A DNA stretch of 34,720 bases from Candidatus Omnitrophota bacterium (GTDB lineage: Bacteria; Omnitrophota; Gorgyraeia; Duberdicusellales; 4484-171), in the NCBI GenBank assembly GCA_023135855.1, contig JAGLSH010000002.1, forward strand, positions 1-34,720, given 5' to 3'. A program made the translations under genes and the position numbers. How positions within the stretch are numbered: position 1 is the stretch's first letter; the number at the start of each line of letters is the position of its first letter. Under the pieces are notes generated by a model. That model saw nothing but the letters and a program-made list of their open reading frames with translations, ran no database searches and was not told the DNA's origin. This document shows, piece by piece, positions 24,330 through 32,862 of the stretch.

Positions 24330-25502
24330 ATGAAAAAAAAATTAGTTTTAGCTTATTCTGGTGGATTGGATACTTCCTGCTGTCTAAAATGGCTTAAAGA
24401 CAGGGGTTTTGAAGTTGTTTGTTTTTCAGCTGATTTAGGAAGTGAATTTTCTCCGGCAGAATTAATGAAAAAAGTGGCAAAGTTTAAGGGTGTAAAGCTT
24501 TACATCAAAGACTTAAAGAAAGAGTTTGCCAATGAGTATATTCTTCCTGCTTTAAAAGCTGGGGCTCTTTATCAGGGTAAGTATCTTCTTAATACTGCTC
24601 TAGGCCGGCCGTTGATTGCTAAGCATTTAGTTGAAGTAGCTAATAAAGAAGGTGCGTCATTTGTTAGCCATGGTTGTACTGCTAAGGGTAATGATCAGGT
24701 AAGGATTGAAGTAGGTGTGAAGTCCTTAAATTCTAAATTAAAAATTGTTGCTCCTTTGCGCGAATGGGAGTTAACTTCTCGGGAAACTGAAATTGCTTAC
24801 GCTAAGAAACATAAAATTCCAATAACAGTTACCAAGAAGAAGATTTATAGCATTGATCAGAATATTTGGGGAGTAAGTATTGAGGCTGGAATTTTAGAAG
24901 ATTTAAATAATGAACCCACAGAGGATGCTTTTGTTCTTACTCAGAGTTTAAGCAAAGCGCCTTCAAAGCCTCAATATATAACTATTGAATTTAAAAAAGG
25001 AAAGCCAATCAAATTAAATAATAAGGCCTTAGATCTAGTTGCTTTGATTGGGAAATTAAATAAAATTGGTGGTAAGCATTGTATTGGCCGGACTGATTTA
25101 ATAGAAGATAGGGTAGTTGGTATAAAGTCCCGAGAAATTTATGAAGCTCCAGCAGCTTGGATTTTACATACTGCTCATAAGGAATTAGAAAGTTTAGTTT
25201 TAGATAAGGAGACTTTATATTTTAAAGAGTTAGTAGCTTTAAAATATTCTCAGTTGGTTTACCAAGGACTTTGGTTTAGCGCTTTAAAAGAATCTTTAGA
25301 TAATTTCGTAGAAGGAACTCAAAAAAAGGTGAGTGGTAAAATTACTCTTAAACTATGCAAAGGTAATATTATTATTGCTAAGAGGAATTCATCTTTTTCT
25401 TTGTACAAGAAAGAATTAGCTACTTATGGAGAGGGTGATAAGTTCGATCGGAACTGTGCCCAAGGGTTTATAAATATTTGGAGTCAACCTTTTATCGGGT
25501 AA
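24330..25502 (+). CDS. argG: Argininosuccinate synthase
   Basis: Condenses citrulline with aspartate, driven by ATP. 390 residues. The N-type ATP pyrophosphatase loop AYSGGLDTS is at 8-16; HGCTAKGNDQVRIE, PLREWELTSRETEIAYA and YSIDQNIWGVSIEAGILED follow in the family order. Starts 4 bases after argF; the start is followed by a run of lysine codons. Confidence 0.96.
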   Translation: MKKKLVLAYSGGLDTSCCLKWLKDRGFEVVCFSADLGSEFSPAELMKKVAKFKGVKLYIKDLKKEFANEYILPALKAGALYQGKYLLNTALGRPLIAKHLVEVANKEGASFVSHGCTAKGNDQVRIEVGVKSLNSKLKIVAPLREWELTSRETEIAYAKKHKIPITVTKKKIYSIDQNIWGVSIEAGILEDLNNEPTEDAFVLTQSLSKAPSKPQYITIEFKKGKPIKLNNKALDLVALIGKLNKIGGKHCIGRTDLIEDRVVGIKSREIYEAPAAWILHTAHKELESLVLDKETLYFKELVALKYSQLVYQGLWFSALKESLDNFVEGTQKKVSGKITLKLCKGNIIIAKRNSSFSLYKKELATYGEGDKFDRNCAQGFINIWSQPFIG

Positions 25503-25517
25503 TAACAGAGGTGTAAT

Positions 25518-26912
25518 ATGGTTAAGAAGCTTTGGGGTGGAAGATTTAAAAAAGAAATCGATAAAGACTTTTTTCAATTTCAGAAGTCTATTCAATATGA
25601 TTATAGATTAGCTGAATATGATATTTATCATTCCATTATACACGTTAGTGCCCTTAAAGAATCTGGCTTGCTAACCGTTATTGAGGCTAAAGAATTAACT
25701 ATAGCTTTAAATGAAATTTTCACAGAGGTGCGGGAAGAGAAATTTAAACCTAATATGAATGCCGAAGATATCCATAGTGATATACAAGATAGAGTAGAGA
25801 AAAAGGTTGGTAAATTGTCCGAGAAACTTCATACCTTAAGATCAAGGAATGATCAGGTAGTTTTTGATGAGAAGTGGTATTGTTATAAAGAGGGCATATA
25901 TGTTATTAGCCTTCTTAATGTAATTTTATCTTCTTTAAATCATTTTGGTAATCGTTATCGTGATTGTTATATTCCTGGATATACTCATACTCAGAGAGCT
26001 CAGGTAGTATCTTTCTTGAGCTATACTGGGGCTTACTTTTGCATGTTTGAGAGAGACTTCGAACGCCTAGATGTTTTTTTGAAGAAATCATCGATATATA
26101 TTGGTTCTGGAGCTTTAGCCGGAAGTGCTATTCCTCGAGCTGCCTATAGTGAAGCTTTAAGAAAGTTTTTAGAGAAAACTAAGGCCATGTCTTTAAGCTC
26201 AAAATCTTTAGCAGTAAGAAATCCTTTGGATAATGTTGCTAGCCGAGATTTTGTTATTGAATTTTTAAATATTTTATCTATTATACAGATGCATCTTTCC
26301 CGTATGGCTGAAGATTTTATTCTTTTCTCTACTAAAGAGTTTGGATTTTTTGATTTGCCGGAAGAATTTTGTACTGGTTCATCTTTGATGCCTCATAAGA
26401 AAAATCCTGATTTCCTAGAATTAGTTCGTGGAAATACCGGTAAAATTTATGGAAATTTAATGTCGATTCTTGTTACGATGAAAGGATTGCCTTTAACTTA
26501 TAATCGGGATATGCAATTAGATAAAGAACCGCTTTTCTCTTCAGTTGAGACAATTAAAGATGAATTAAAGATTACTGTTGACCTTATCGGCAAGATAGAG
26601 CTTAATCGGAAACGCTTGGAAGATGCTTTAAAAGATGAAGAGCTTTATGCTACTGAATTGGTGGAATTTTTAGTCTATCAAGGCGTTGCTTTTAGTCGAG
26701 CTCATGAAGTTGTTGGTAAGCTTATTCGTTATTCTGAGGATGAAGGAATTAAAATAAAAGATATGTCTGATAAGACTTTGAGTAAATTCAATTGTAAGCT
26801 AACCCATAAGGACATAAGAAAAATAATGAATCCTAAGTATGCTGTGTCGTCAAAGAAGTCTTTTTCAGCACCTAAGAAAACTACTTCTGTAAAATCCCCT
26901 AGGTTTAAGTAA
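25518..26912 (+). CDS. argH: Argininosuccinate lyase
   Basis: Last step of arginine synthesis, releasing fumarate. 464 residues. KLWGGRFKKEIDKDFFQFQKS at the N-terminus, EDIHSDIQDRVEKKVG, LHTLRSRNDQV, YTHTQRAQ and the superfamily signature GSSLMPHKKNPD (from about 287) are present. The C-terminus ends in a Ser/Lys-rich tail of about 25 residues beyond the usual fold. Starts 15 bases after argG with a moderate SD (AGAGGTG). Confidence 0.96.
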   Translation: MVKKLWGGRFKKEIDKDFFQFQKSIQYDYRLAEYDIYHSIIHVSALKESGLLTVIEAKELTIALNEIFTEVREEKFKPNMNAEDIHSDIQDRVEKKVGKLSEKLHTLRSRNDQVVFDEKWYCYKEGIYVISLLNVILSSLNHFGNRYRDCYIPGYTHTQRAQVVSFLSYTGAYFCMFERDFERLDVFLKKSSIYIGSGALAGSAIPRAAYSEALRKFLEKTKAMSLSSKSLAVRNPLDNVASRDFVIEFLNILSIIQMHLSRMAEDFILFSTKEFGFFDLPEEFCTGSSLMPHKKNPDFLELVRGNTGKIYGNLMSILVTMKGLPLTYNRDMQLDKEPLFSSVETIKDELKITVDLIGKIELNRKRLEDALKDEELYATELVEFLVYQGVAFSRAHEVVGKLIRYSEDEGIKIKDMSDKTLSKFNCKLTHKDIRKIMNPKYAVSSKKSFSAPKKTTSVKSPRFK

Positions 26913-26918
26913 ATTAAA

Positions 26919-28166
26919 ATGCATTATTTTAACTTTAAGAAAGGTAATCTATATTGTGAAAATTTGAAAGTTAAGGATTTAGCTTCTAAGTTTGACACCC
27001 CTTTGTATGTTTACAGTGCTAAAACTATTCTTGGCCATTTTTCAAAATTAAAGAATGCTTTTTCAACGCTAAAGCCATTGATTTGTTATTCAGTTAAGGC
27101 TAATTCTAATCTTTCACTGTTAAAGTTACTTATTTCTCAAGGCTCAGGCTTGGATATTGTCTCTGGAGGAGAGCTTTATCGGGCTAAAAAGGTAAAATGT
27201 TCAGCTAAAAAAATAGTATATGCTTCAGTAGGTAAAACTGATATCGAGATAAGAGATGCTGTAAAATATGGAATATTAATGTTTAACATAGAGTCTTTGC
27301 CGGAGCTGGAAAGAGTTAATAAAATTTCCAAAGAGTTGAAGAAAAAAACTAAAGTAGCTTTGCGTTTCAATCCTGATGTTAAGCCAGGGACTCATGCCTA
27401 TATTACTACTGGCAAGAAGGAAACAAAGTTTGGCATGGATGAAGAAACAGTAAAGTCTATTTTTGCTTCTCGCGCTAAATATTCAAATCTAAGTATTGTT
27501 GGAATTCATATGCATATTGGCTCACAAATTACTAAAGGAGAACCCTTTGTAAAGACTTTCAAGAAAGCTAATAGAGTTATAAGAGAATTAAAAAGAAGAG
27601 GAGTAAAATTAGAGTATCTTAATATTGGCGGAGGATTAGGTATAGTCTATGATAATGAGAAGCCTCAGACTGCTAAAGAATTTGCCAAGAAAGTCCTACC
27701 TTTACTTAAGGAGTCAGGATTGAAAATTGTTTTAGAACCTGGAAGATTTATTGTTGGTAATGCTGGAATTTTAGTAACTAAGGTTATTTATTTAAAAGAG
27801 ACTGATCAAAAGAATTTTATTATTGTTGATGCGGCTATGAATGATTTATCTCGGCCGTCTCTCTATAGTGCTTATCATAAAATTATTTCTCTAGCTAAGG
27901 CTGGAAGCAAAAAAGCCATAAAAAGCGCTGATGTAGTTGGTCCGGTTTGTGAAAGCGGTGATTTTTTAGGCAAGGAAAGAAAAATAAGCGTTAAATCCGA
28001 TGGTTTAATCGCAGTTCTAGGAGCTGGAGCTTATGGCTTTAGCATGAGTTCTAACTATAATTCTCGTCCTAGAGTAGCTGAAGTATTAGTAAAGAACAAA
28101 AAAGCTTATCTGATCAGGAAGAGAGAAAATTATCAAGATTTAATTAAAGGCGAAATTGTTATTTAG
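26919..28166 (+). CDS. lysA: Diaminopimelate decarboxylase
   Basis: Converts meso-diaminopimelate to lysine. 415 residues. PLP Lys60 in CYSVKANSN, GLDIVSGGEL, GIHMHIGSQI, LNIGGGLGI, EPGRFIVGNAG and the active-site Cys344 in GPVCESGDFL are present, with AYGFSMSSNYNSRPR near the end. It sits 6 bases after argH and opens the lysine half of the cluster. DAP specificity rather than ornithine or arginine decarboxylase is supported by the following dap genes. Confidence 0.95.
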   Translation: MHYFNFKKGNLYCENLKVKDLASKFDTPLYVYSAKTILGHFSKLKNAFSTLKPLICYSVKANSNLSLLKLLISQGSGLDIVSGGELYRAKKVKCSAKKIVYASVGKTDIEIRDAVKYGILMFNIESLPELERVNKISKELKKKTKVALRFNPDVKPGTHAYITTGKKETKFGMDEETVKSIFASRAKYSNLSIVGIHMHIGSQITKGEPFVKTFKKANRVIRELKRRGVKLEYLNIGGGLGIVYDNEKPQTAKEFAKKVLPLLKESGLKIVLEPGRFIVGNAGILVTKVIYLKETDQKNFIIVDAAMNDLSRPSLYSAYHKIISLAKAGSKKAIKSADVVGPVCESGDFLGKERKISVKSDGLIAVLGAGAYGFSMSSNYNSRPRVAEVLVKNKKAYLIRKRENYQDLIKGEIVI

Positions 28167-28174
28167 ATAGAATT

Positions 28175-29050
28175 ATGAAAAAACAAGAATTTTATAAATT
28201 ACAAGCTTCCGGTAATGATTTTATTCTTCTTGATAATATCAATCGAAAGAATAAAATTAGTAGTAGTTTTTATAAGAAGTTTGCAAGCAAATATTGCTCT
28301 CGCAAGCTAGGTATTGGTGCTGATGGAGTATTGGTAATTGAGGCTTCAAAAAAAGCAGACTTTAAGATGAGGATTTTTAATGCTGATGGTTCAGAAGCTG
28401 AGATGTGCGGCAATGGAGCTCGTTGCATAGGGCTTTGGGCCTATTTGACTAAGAAGAAAAAGAATGTAAAATTTGAAACTAAAGCTGGGATTATTGAGGC
28501 TAAAGTTGGAGGTAAGAGCAATGACAGATTAGTAAAGTTAAAAACTTCTACTCCTGTAGGCCTAAAAATGGATTTATCACTTAATATTTCAGGGCGTAAA
28601 ATAAAGGTAAACTTTATTAATACTGGTGTACCTCATACAGTTATTTTTGTTCAGGGCTTAGATAAAATTGATATAGATAAAATAGGCAGAGAGGTGCGAT
28701 TCCATAAACAGTTTAAACCGGCTGGCACTAATGTTAATTTTGTAGAGATAAAGAGTAATAATTCTCTTTCAATAAGAACTTATGAGAGAGGAGTAGAAGC
28801 TGAAACTTTAGCTTGTGGCACAGGGTCATTAGCATCAGCAATGATTTCTTGGTTTAAGCTTAATCCTAAACTTAAAAAGAAGCAATCAATTTCAATGCTT
28901 GTTACGACTAAGAGTAAAGATATTCTAAAAGTTACTTTTTCCGCCAAGGGCGGATCCGCCTTCGGCGGAGATGATAAGGCAGAGATAGATAATGTTTGGT
29001 TAGAGGGGAAAGCTTGTTTAATTTATAAGGGAGTGATTAAGGAGGGGTAG
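28175..29050 (+). CDS. dapF: Diaminopimelate epimerase with palindrome-encoded insert
   Basis: Epimerises LL-DAP to meso-DAP for lysine and peptidoglycan. 291 residues. Both catalytic cysteines are in place: Cys78 in MCGNGARC and Cys214 in ACGTGS; the N-terminal KLQASGNDFIL and AGTNVNFVE are typical. Residues about 256-265 (SAKGGSAFGG) are encoded by a GC-rich double palindrome and have no counterpart in the usual C-terminal GGxLxI strand; the family ending resumes with DNVWLEGKACLIYKG. The frame is kept, so the enzyme is probably active. Confidence 0.93.
   Translation: MKKQEFYKLQASGNDFILLDNINRKNKISSSFYKKFASKYCSRKLGIGADGVLVIEASKKADFKMRIFNADGSEAEMCGNGARCIGLWAYLTKKKKNVKFETKAGIIEAKVGGKSNDRLVKLKTSTPVGLKMDLSLNISGRKIKVNFINTGVPHTVIFVQGLDKIDIDKIGREVRFHKQFKPAGTNVNFVEIKSNNSLSIRTYERGVEAETLACGTGSLASAMISWFKLNPKLKKKQSISMLVTTKSKDILKVTFSAKGGSAFGGDDKAEIDNVWLEGKACLIYKGVIKEG
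28941..28968. repeat. GC-rich double palindrome inside dapF
   Basis: Two adjacent hairpins, CCGCC-AAG-GGCGG (28941-28953) and CCGCC-TTC-GGCGG (28956-28968), joined by AT. The whole 28-base unit is itself nearly self-complementary around the central GGATCC. Its base composition is far more GC-rich than the surrounding gene. Confidence 0.8.
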
Positions 29051-29054
29051 GAGT

Positions 29055-29387
29055 ATGAGAAAAAGAAAAGTCTTAGTTCCAATAGTTTTAGGCCTTTTTG
29101 TTCTTTTTGCTTTTATTGTTAGCACGACAAAACCTGCAATCGGCGAGAATTTAACTGTAACTACCTATTATCCTTCGCCTCATGGGGTGTATAAAGCTCT
29201 TAATGTTAGCGAGTTAATTCTTAAGCCTTTAGATGAAGTGCCGACTGAGCCAACAGAAGGAATGATTTTTTATTCAACCGGCAAAGCAAAAGATGATAAG
29301 GGTAATAAAATTGATAAGGGTATATGGATTTGCTCTGGTGATCGTTGGTACCCTTTAATGCTTTTAGAAGAAAGAACAAAAAAATAA
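29055..29387 (+). CDS. Small exported protein with TTYYPSPxGVYK motif, function unknown
   Basis: 110 residues. A basic start (MRKRK) and one hydrophobic segment (about 6-24) give a signal peptide or N-terminal anchor; cleavage after AIG/GEN around 29-32 is possible. Then comes LTVTTYYPSPHGVYKALNVSELIL. The C-terminal part (GMIFYST...GIWICSGDRWYPL) looks like a small beta domain of the kind found at the ends of surface or pseudopilin-like proteins. I associate the YYPSP motif with many exported proteins of Omnitrophota; this is from memory. It sits between dapF and dapA with a GGAGGGGTAGGAG leader, apparently in the operon, but no role in lysine synthesis is suggested by its sequence. Confidence 0.75.
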   Translation: MRKRKVLVPIVLGLFVLFAFIVSTTKPAIGENLTVTTYYPSPHGVYKALNVSELILKPLDEVPTEPTEGMIFYSTGKAKDDKGNKIDKGIWICSGDRWYPLMLLEERTKK

Positions 29388-29437
29388 GAGAAATTTATAA
29401 TTTAATATTAAAATAGGAAAATATAAAAGGGGGAAGT

Positions 29438-30316
29438 ATGTTGAAGGGAAGCATAGTAGCTTTAATTACGCCATTTGATAGCCAAGGACAGATAAAAGAT
29501 GATAAGCTTAAGGAGCTAATTGATTGGCATATCGATAAGGGTACAGATGGTATCTTGGTTTGTGGTACTACTGGTGAAAGTGCGACCTTAACTCATCCTG
29601 AACACAGAAAGATAATTGAATTAGCATCTAGTTATGTGAATAAAAGAGTGCCGGTCTTAGCCGGATGTGGTTCTAACTCGACCCAAGAAGCTCTTGAGTT
29701 AGCTAGTTATGCTGCGGAAGTAGGGGCTGATTATTCTTTAGTTATTACTCCTTATTACAATAAGCCTACTCAAGAAGGTCTTTATCAGCATTTTAAGAAA
29801 ATAGCTGAGTCAGTAAATATTCCGATTATTATTTACAATGTTCCCTCTCGAACTGGAAGCAATATATTGCCTGAGACCGTAGCTAGACTTTATAAAGATT
29901 GTGCAAATATTGTTGGTATAAAAGAAGCTAGTGGCGCCCTAGATCAAATTACTAAGATTATGACTTTAGTTGATGATAAGTTTTTGTTGCTCTCGGGAAG
30001 TGATGAAGTCAATTTACCGATACTTTCTGTTGGCGCATCTGGAGTGGTCTCAGTAGTGGCCAATATTGCTCCCAAAGAAACCCATGATTTAGTTGCTAGT
30101 TTTCTAGAAGGCAATTTAGCAGAAGCTAGACGTTTACAGTTATACCTTTATGAGATGATTAAGACACTTTTTATTGAAACTAATCCAATACCGGTGAAGA
30201 CTGCTTTAGGATTAATGGGAATGATTGAGCTTAATATGAGATTACCTCTTTGTAAAATGAGTGCAGTTAATTTAGATAAGCTAAAGATAATGCTTGAAAA
30301 ATATAAATTGATTTAG
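29438..30316 (+). CDS. dapA: 4-hydroxy-tetrahydrodipicolinate synthase
   Basis: Condenses aspartate semialdehyde with pyruvate, the first committed step of lysine synthesis. 292 residues, normal. GTTGESATL (43-51) with the catalytic Thr pair, VITPYYNKP, Tyr133 in IYNVPSRTG and the Schiff-base Lys162 in VGIKEASG are present, plus LLSGSDE. The 50-base gap before it contains a perfect TATAAT (29396-29401) but no good -35, so an internal promoter is possible, not shown. Confidence 0.96.
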   Translation: MLKGSIVALITPFDSQGQIKDDKLKELIDWHIDKGTDGILVCGTTGESATLTHPEHRKIIELASSYVNKRVPVLAGCGSNSTQEALELASYAAEVGADYSLVITPYYNKPTQEGLYQHFKKIAESVNIPIIIYNVPSRTGSNILPETVARLYKDCANIVGIKEASGALDQITKIMTLVDDKFLLLSGSDEVNLPILSVGASGVVSVVANIAPKETHDLVASFLEGNLAEARRLQLYLYEMIKTLFIETNPIPVKTALGLMGMIELNMRLPLCKMSAVNLDKLKIMLEKYKLI

Positions 30317-30324
30317 GAGGATTG

Positions 30325-31041
30325 ATGATTAAAGTTGGTATAAGCGGGGCAAGTGGAAAGATGGGTAAGAGGATTATTGCTTTGGCTGCTGATCTTAAAA
30401 ATTTAGAAATTGTTTTTGGCCTAGAAGATGAAGATCATCCCGATGTCAATAAAACTATTGATAAGGTTGAAATTAGTGCTGATCTCAATAGCATTAAAAC
30501 TTGTGATTGTTTAATTGATTTTAGTGCTCCTTTAGCTACTTTAGAATACCTAGATTATGCAGTTAAGTTTAATAAATGTATGGTTATTGGTACTACTGGT
30601 CTAGATAAGGTTGCTCAGAATAAAATAAAAGAAGCTGCCAAGAACATACCGATTATTTTATCTCCTAATATGAGTGTAGGAGTAAATCTTCTTTTCAGGT
30701 TGTTGAAAATAGCTGCTGGTACTTTAAAAGATTATAAGGTTGGCATCCAAGAAGCCCATCATATTCATAAGAAGGATTCACCGTCAGGTACGGCTAAAAG
30801 AATAGCTGAAATTATTAATCAACAAGGATTTAATATAAAAATAGAAGATATTAAAGCTGATAGATATGATGAGATTATTGGAGATCACAAAGTAGTTTTT
30901 GAGAGTGGTGTAGATAAATTAGAGTTAAGCCATAATGCTAAGACTCGAGACATTTTTGCTCAAGGAGCTCTCTTAGCTACTGAATGGATTGCTAGTAAAA
31001 ATGCTGGTTTTTATTCAATGGAAGATGTTTTATTCGGCTAA
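30325..31041 (+). CDS. dapB: 4-hydroxy-tetrahydrodipicolinate reductase
   Basis: NAD(P)H-dependent reduction to tetrahydrodipicolinate. 238 residues from the ATG at 30325, preferred over the TTG at 30322 because AGGAGG ends at 30320. GISGASGKMGKR (5-16) is the Rossmann loop, IDFSAPLATLEY and IGTTGL follow, and the signature EAHHIHKKDSPSGTA spans 143-157. Shorter than the common 265-270 residues. Starts 8 bases after dapA. Confidence 0.95.
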   Translation: MIKVGISGASGKMGKRIIALAADLKNLEIVFGLEDEDHPDVNKTIDKVEISADLNSIKTCDCLIDFSAPLATLEYLDYAVKFNKCMVIGTTGLDKVAQNKIKEAAKNIPIILSPNMSVGVNLLFRLLKIAAGTLKDYKVGIQEAHHIHKKDSPSGTAKRIAEIINQQGFNIKIEDIKADRYDEIIGDHKVVFESGVDKLELSHNAKTRDIFAQGALLATEWIASKNAGFYSMEDVLFG

Positions 31042-31066
31042 GGTTTAACAATAGGAGATTAAAAAG

Positions 31067-32221
31067 ATGTGGGAATTGTCAGACAGGTTGAAACGCTTAC
31101 CTCCGTATTTATTTGCTGAAATTGATCGGCAGAAGAGTGAACTTAGAAGAAAGAAAGTTAAGTTTATTGATCTTAGTATTGGTGATCCTGATATAGGGGC
31201 GCCCTTAGGGATGTTAAAAATTTTGGCAGCTGCTTCTGGGATAAAAGAGAACCAAAAGTATGCTCTTGATCAGGGTAAGGATAAGTTTCGTAAAGCTATT
31301 AAGAAATGGTTTAAAAAGAGATTTACAGTTTCTCTAGATGAAGATAAAGAAATTTTACCTTTAATTGGTTCTAAAGAAGGGCTTGTTCATTTTCCTTTAG
31401 GGGTAGTAAACAGGGGTGAATATGTTATTATTCCTTCTCCAGGTTATCCTGGCTATAGAGGAGCAGCTTTTTTTGCTGGAGCAAAAGTTCATGAAATTGG
31501 GCTTTTGGAGAAAAACGACTTTTTGCCTGATCTTTCAAAAATTCCGGTGAATGTATGTAATAAAGCAAAGTTAATTTACCTAAATTATCCGAATAATCCT
31601 ACGACATCCTTAGCACCACTTAGTTTTTTAAAAGATTTAGTTAAGTTTTGTTCAAAATATGGAATTATTCTTGCTTATGATAATGCTTATTCTGAAGTTT
31701 ACTACGACCAGAAACCGCATAGCATCTTAGAGGTTAAAGGAGCTAAGGAAGTGGCTGTAGAGTTTCATTCTTTATCTAAAACTTTTTGTGTGACTGGTTT
31801 AAGAGTTGGCTGGGCTTGTGGCAATCAAGATCTTATTAAGTCTTTATTAAAGGTAAAAGCAAATATTGATTCGGGAATTTTTGGAGCAATCCAAGAAGCT
31901 GCTATTTGGGCTTTAGAAAAAGAGGCTGATTACGTAAGCAAATTACGAAAAACAATAAAGGATAGAAGAGATTATTTTGTTGATAGCTTAAGGAAATCCG
32001 GTTTTAATAATATTTATGCTGATTCTACCTTTTATGTTTGGACCAGAATTCCTGCAGATTTTAAATCTTCATTAGACTTTAGTAAGTATTTAATTAGTGA
32101 GAAGAATATTATTGCTACTCCGGGAGTAGGTTTTGGAAAACATGGAGAAGAGTTTATTAGATTTGCTTTAACTGTGGATAAGAGTAAAATAAAGCAGGTT
32201 TTTAAAAATAAGCTTATTTAG
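31067..32221 (+). CDS. dapL: LL-diaminopimelate aminotransferase
   Basis: Converts tetrahydrodipicolinate directly to LL-DAP with glutamate, bypassing the acyl-DAP steps. 384 residues, class I/II PLP aminotransferase: SDRLKRLPPYLFAEIDRQK at the N-terminus, LSIGDPDIGAP, IPSPGYPGYRGAA, YLNYPNNPT, YDNAYSEVYYD and the PLP Lys238 in HSLSKTFCVTGLRVGWACG. These features match DapL of the second, bacterial/archaeal type. The position directly after dapA-dapB supports DapL over a generic aspartate-type aminotransferase. It starts 25 bases after dapB. Confidence 0.9.
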   Translation: MWELSDRLKRLPPYLFAEIDRQKSELRRKKVKFIDLSIGDPDIGAPLGMLKILAAASGIKENQKYALDQGKDKFRKAIKKWFKKRFTVSLDEDKEILPLIGSKEGLVHFPLGVVNRGEYVIIPSPGYPGYRGAAFFAGAKVHEIGLLEKNDFLPDLSKIPVNVCNKAKLIYLNYPNNPTTSLAPLSFLKDLVKFCSKYGIILAYDNAYSEVYYDQKPHSILEVKGAKEVAVEFHSLSKTFCVTGLRVGWACGNQDLIKSLLKVKANIDSGIFGAIQEAAIWALEKEADYVSKLRKTIKDRRDYFVDSLRKSGFNNIYADSTFYVWTRIPADFKSSLDFSKYLISEKNIIATPGVGFGKHGEEFIRFALTVDKSKIKQVFKNKLI

Positions 32222-32236
32222 CTTAAGGAGATTTAA

Positions 32237-32779
32237 ATGTACAAAATTATATTATTTTTACTTATTGTTTTTATATCACACACAGCTTTTGCTCTTGATC
32301 TTCAAAGTGATGCTTTTGAGAATAAGGGATATATCCCTGATCGCTACACTTGCGATGCTCAGGATTTTTCTCCGTCACTTAGTTGGAGTGATATTCCTAA
32401 GAATGCTAAAAGCTTTGTTCTTATTTGTGATGATTCCGATTCTTCTTTTAAGATTTGGGTTCATTGGGTAGCTTTTAATATACCTCTGGAGGTAATCAGC
32501 TTAAAAGAAGGTATTTCTAAAGAAGAATTAGCTGAATTGGCTATTACTGAAGGTACAAATGATTTTGGTAAAGTGGGTTATCAAGGGCCTTGTCCACCGC
32601 TGGGTAAGCCCCACCGCTATTTTTTCAAGCTCTACGCTTTAAGTGCTAACCTTGCTTTAGAAGAAGGAGCGTCTAAGAAGGATGTAATTGAGGCTATGCA
32701 AGGGCATATTGTTGCTGAAACTAAGATAGTAGGTCGTTATCAACGACCAGATGAAACCCAAGAACAGAAAGCAGAGTAA
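32237..32779 (+). CDS. Secreted PEBP/YbhB-YbcL family protein
   Basis: 180 residues. Signal peptide of 19 residues (hydrophobic core IILFLLIVFI, likely cut after TAFA). The mature part follows the phosphatidylethanolamine-binding/Raf-kinase-inhibitor fold of bacterial YbhB: LQSDAFENKGYIPDRYTC, PSLSWSDIP, IWVHWVAFNIP and GYQGPCPPLGKPHRYFFKLYAL. The anion-pocket loop normally reading DPDAP is DDSDS here, so the ligand pocket may differ. Cellular role of bacterial PEBPs is poorly known. It follows dapL by 15 bases and may share its transcript. Confidence 0.9.
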   Translation: MYKIILFLLIVFISHTAFALDLQSDAFENKGYIPDRYTCDAQDFSPSLSWSDIPKNAKSFVLICDDSDSSFKIWVHWVAFNIPLEVISLKEGISKEELAELAITEGTNDFGKVGYQGPCPPLGKPHRYFFKLYALSANLALEEGASKKDVIEAMQGHIVAETKIVGRYQRPDETQEQKAE

Positions 32780-32807
32780 TTATAAACTAAATAATATACT
32801 TAGGGCG

Positions 32808-32835
32808 ACGGAAGCTTGAAGTATTAACTTTCCGT
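32808..32835 (+). promoter_or_regulatory. Possible hairpin in the eno leader
   Basis: ACGGA (32808-32812) pairs with TCCGT (32831-32835), and AAGT (32819-32822) with ACTT (32827-32830), leaving a 6-base bulge. It lies 15 bases before the SD of eno. It could be a leader structure; no known riboswitch consensus fits. Confidence 0.3.
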
Positions 32836-32862
32836 TTAATGCGGATTATTGAGGAGGTTTTT

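Noticed and set aside
32780..32862. Possible fluoride or other riboswitch before eno, because of GGGCGACGGAAGC
   Set aside because: The second half of the fluoride consensus (the GCTGATG part and the pseudoknot partner) is absent; only a small bulged hairpin remains.
32839..32862. ATG at 32839 as eno start
   Set aside because: It adds eight residues not seen in enolases and lies upstream of the GAGGAGG that serves the ATG at 32863.
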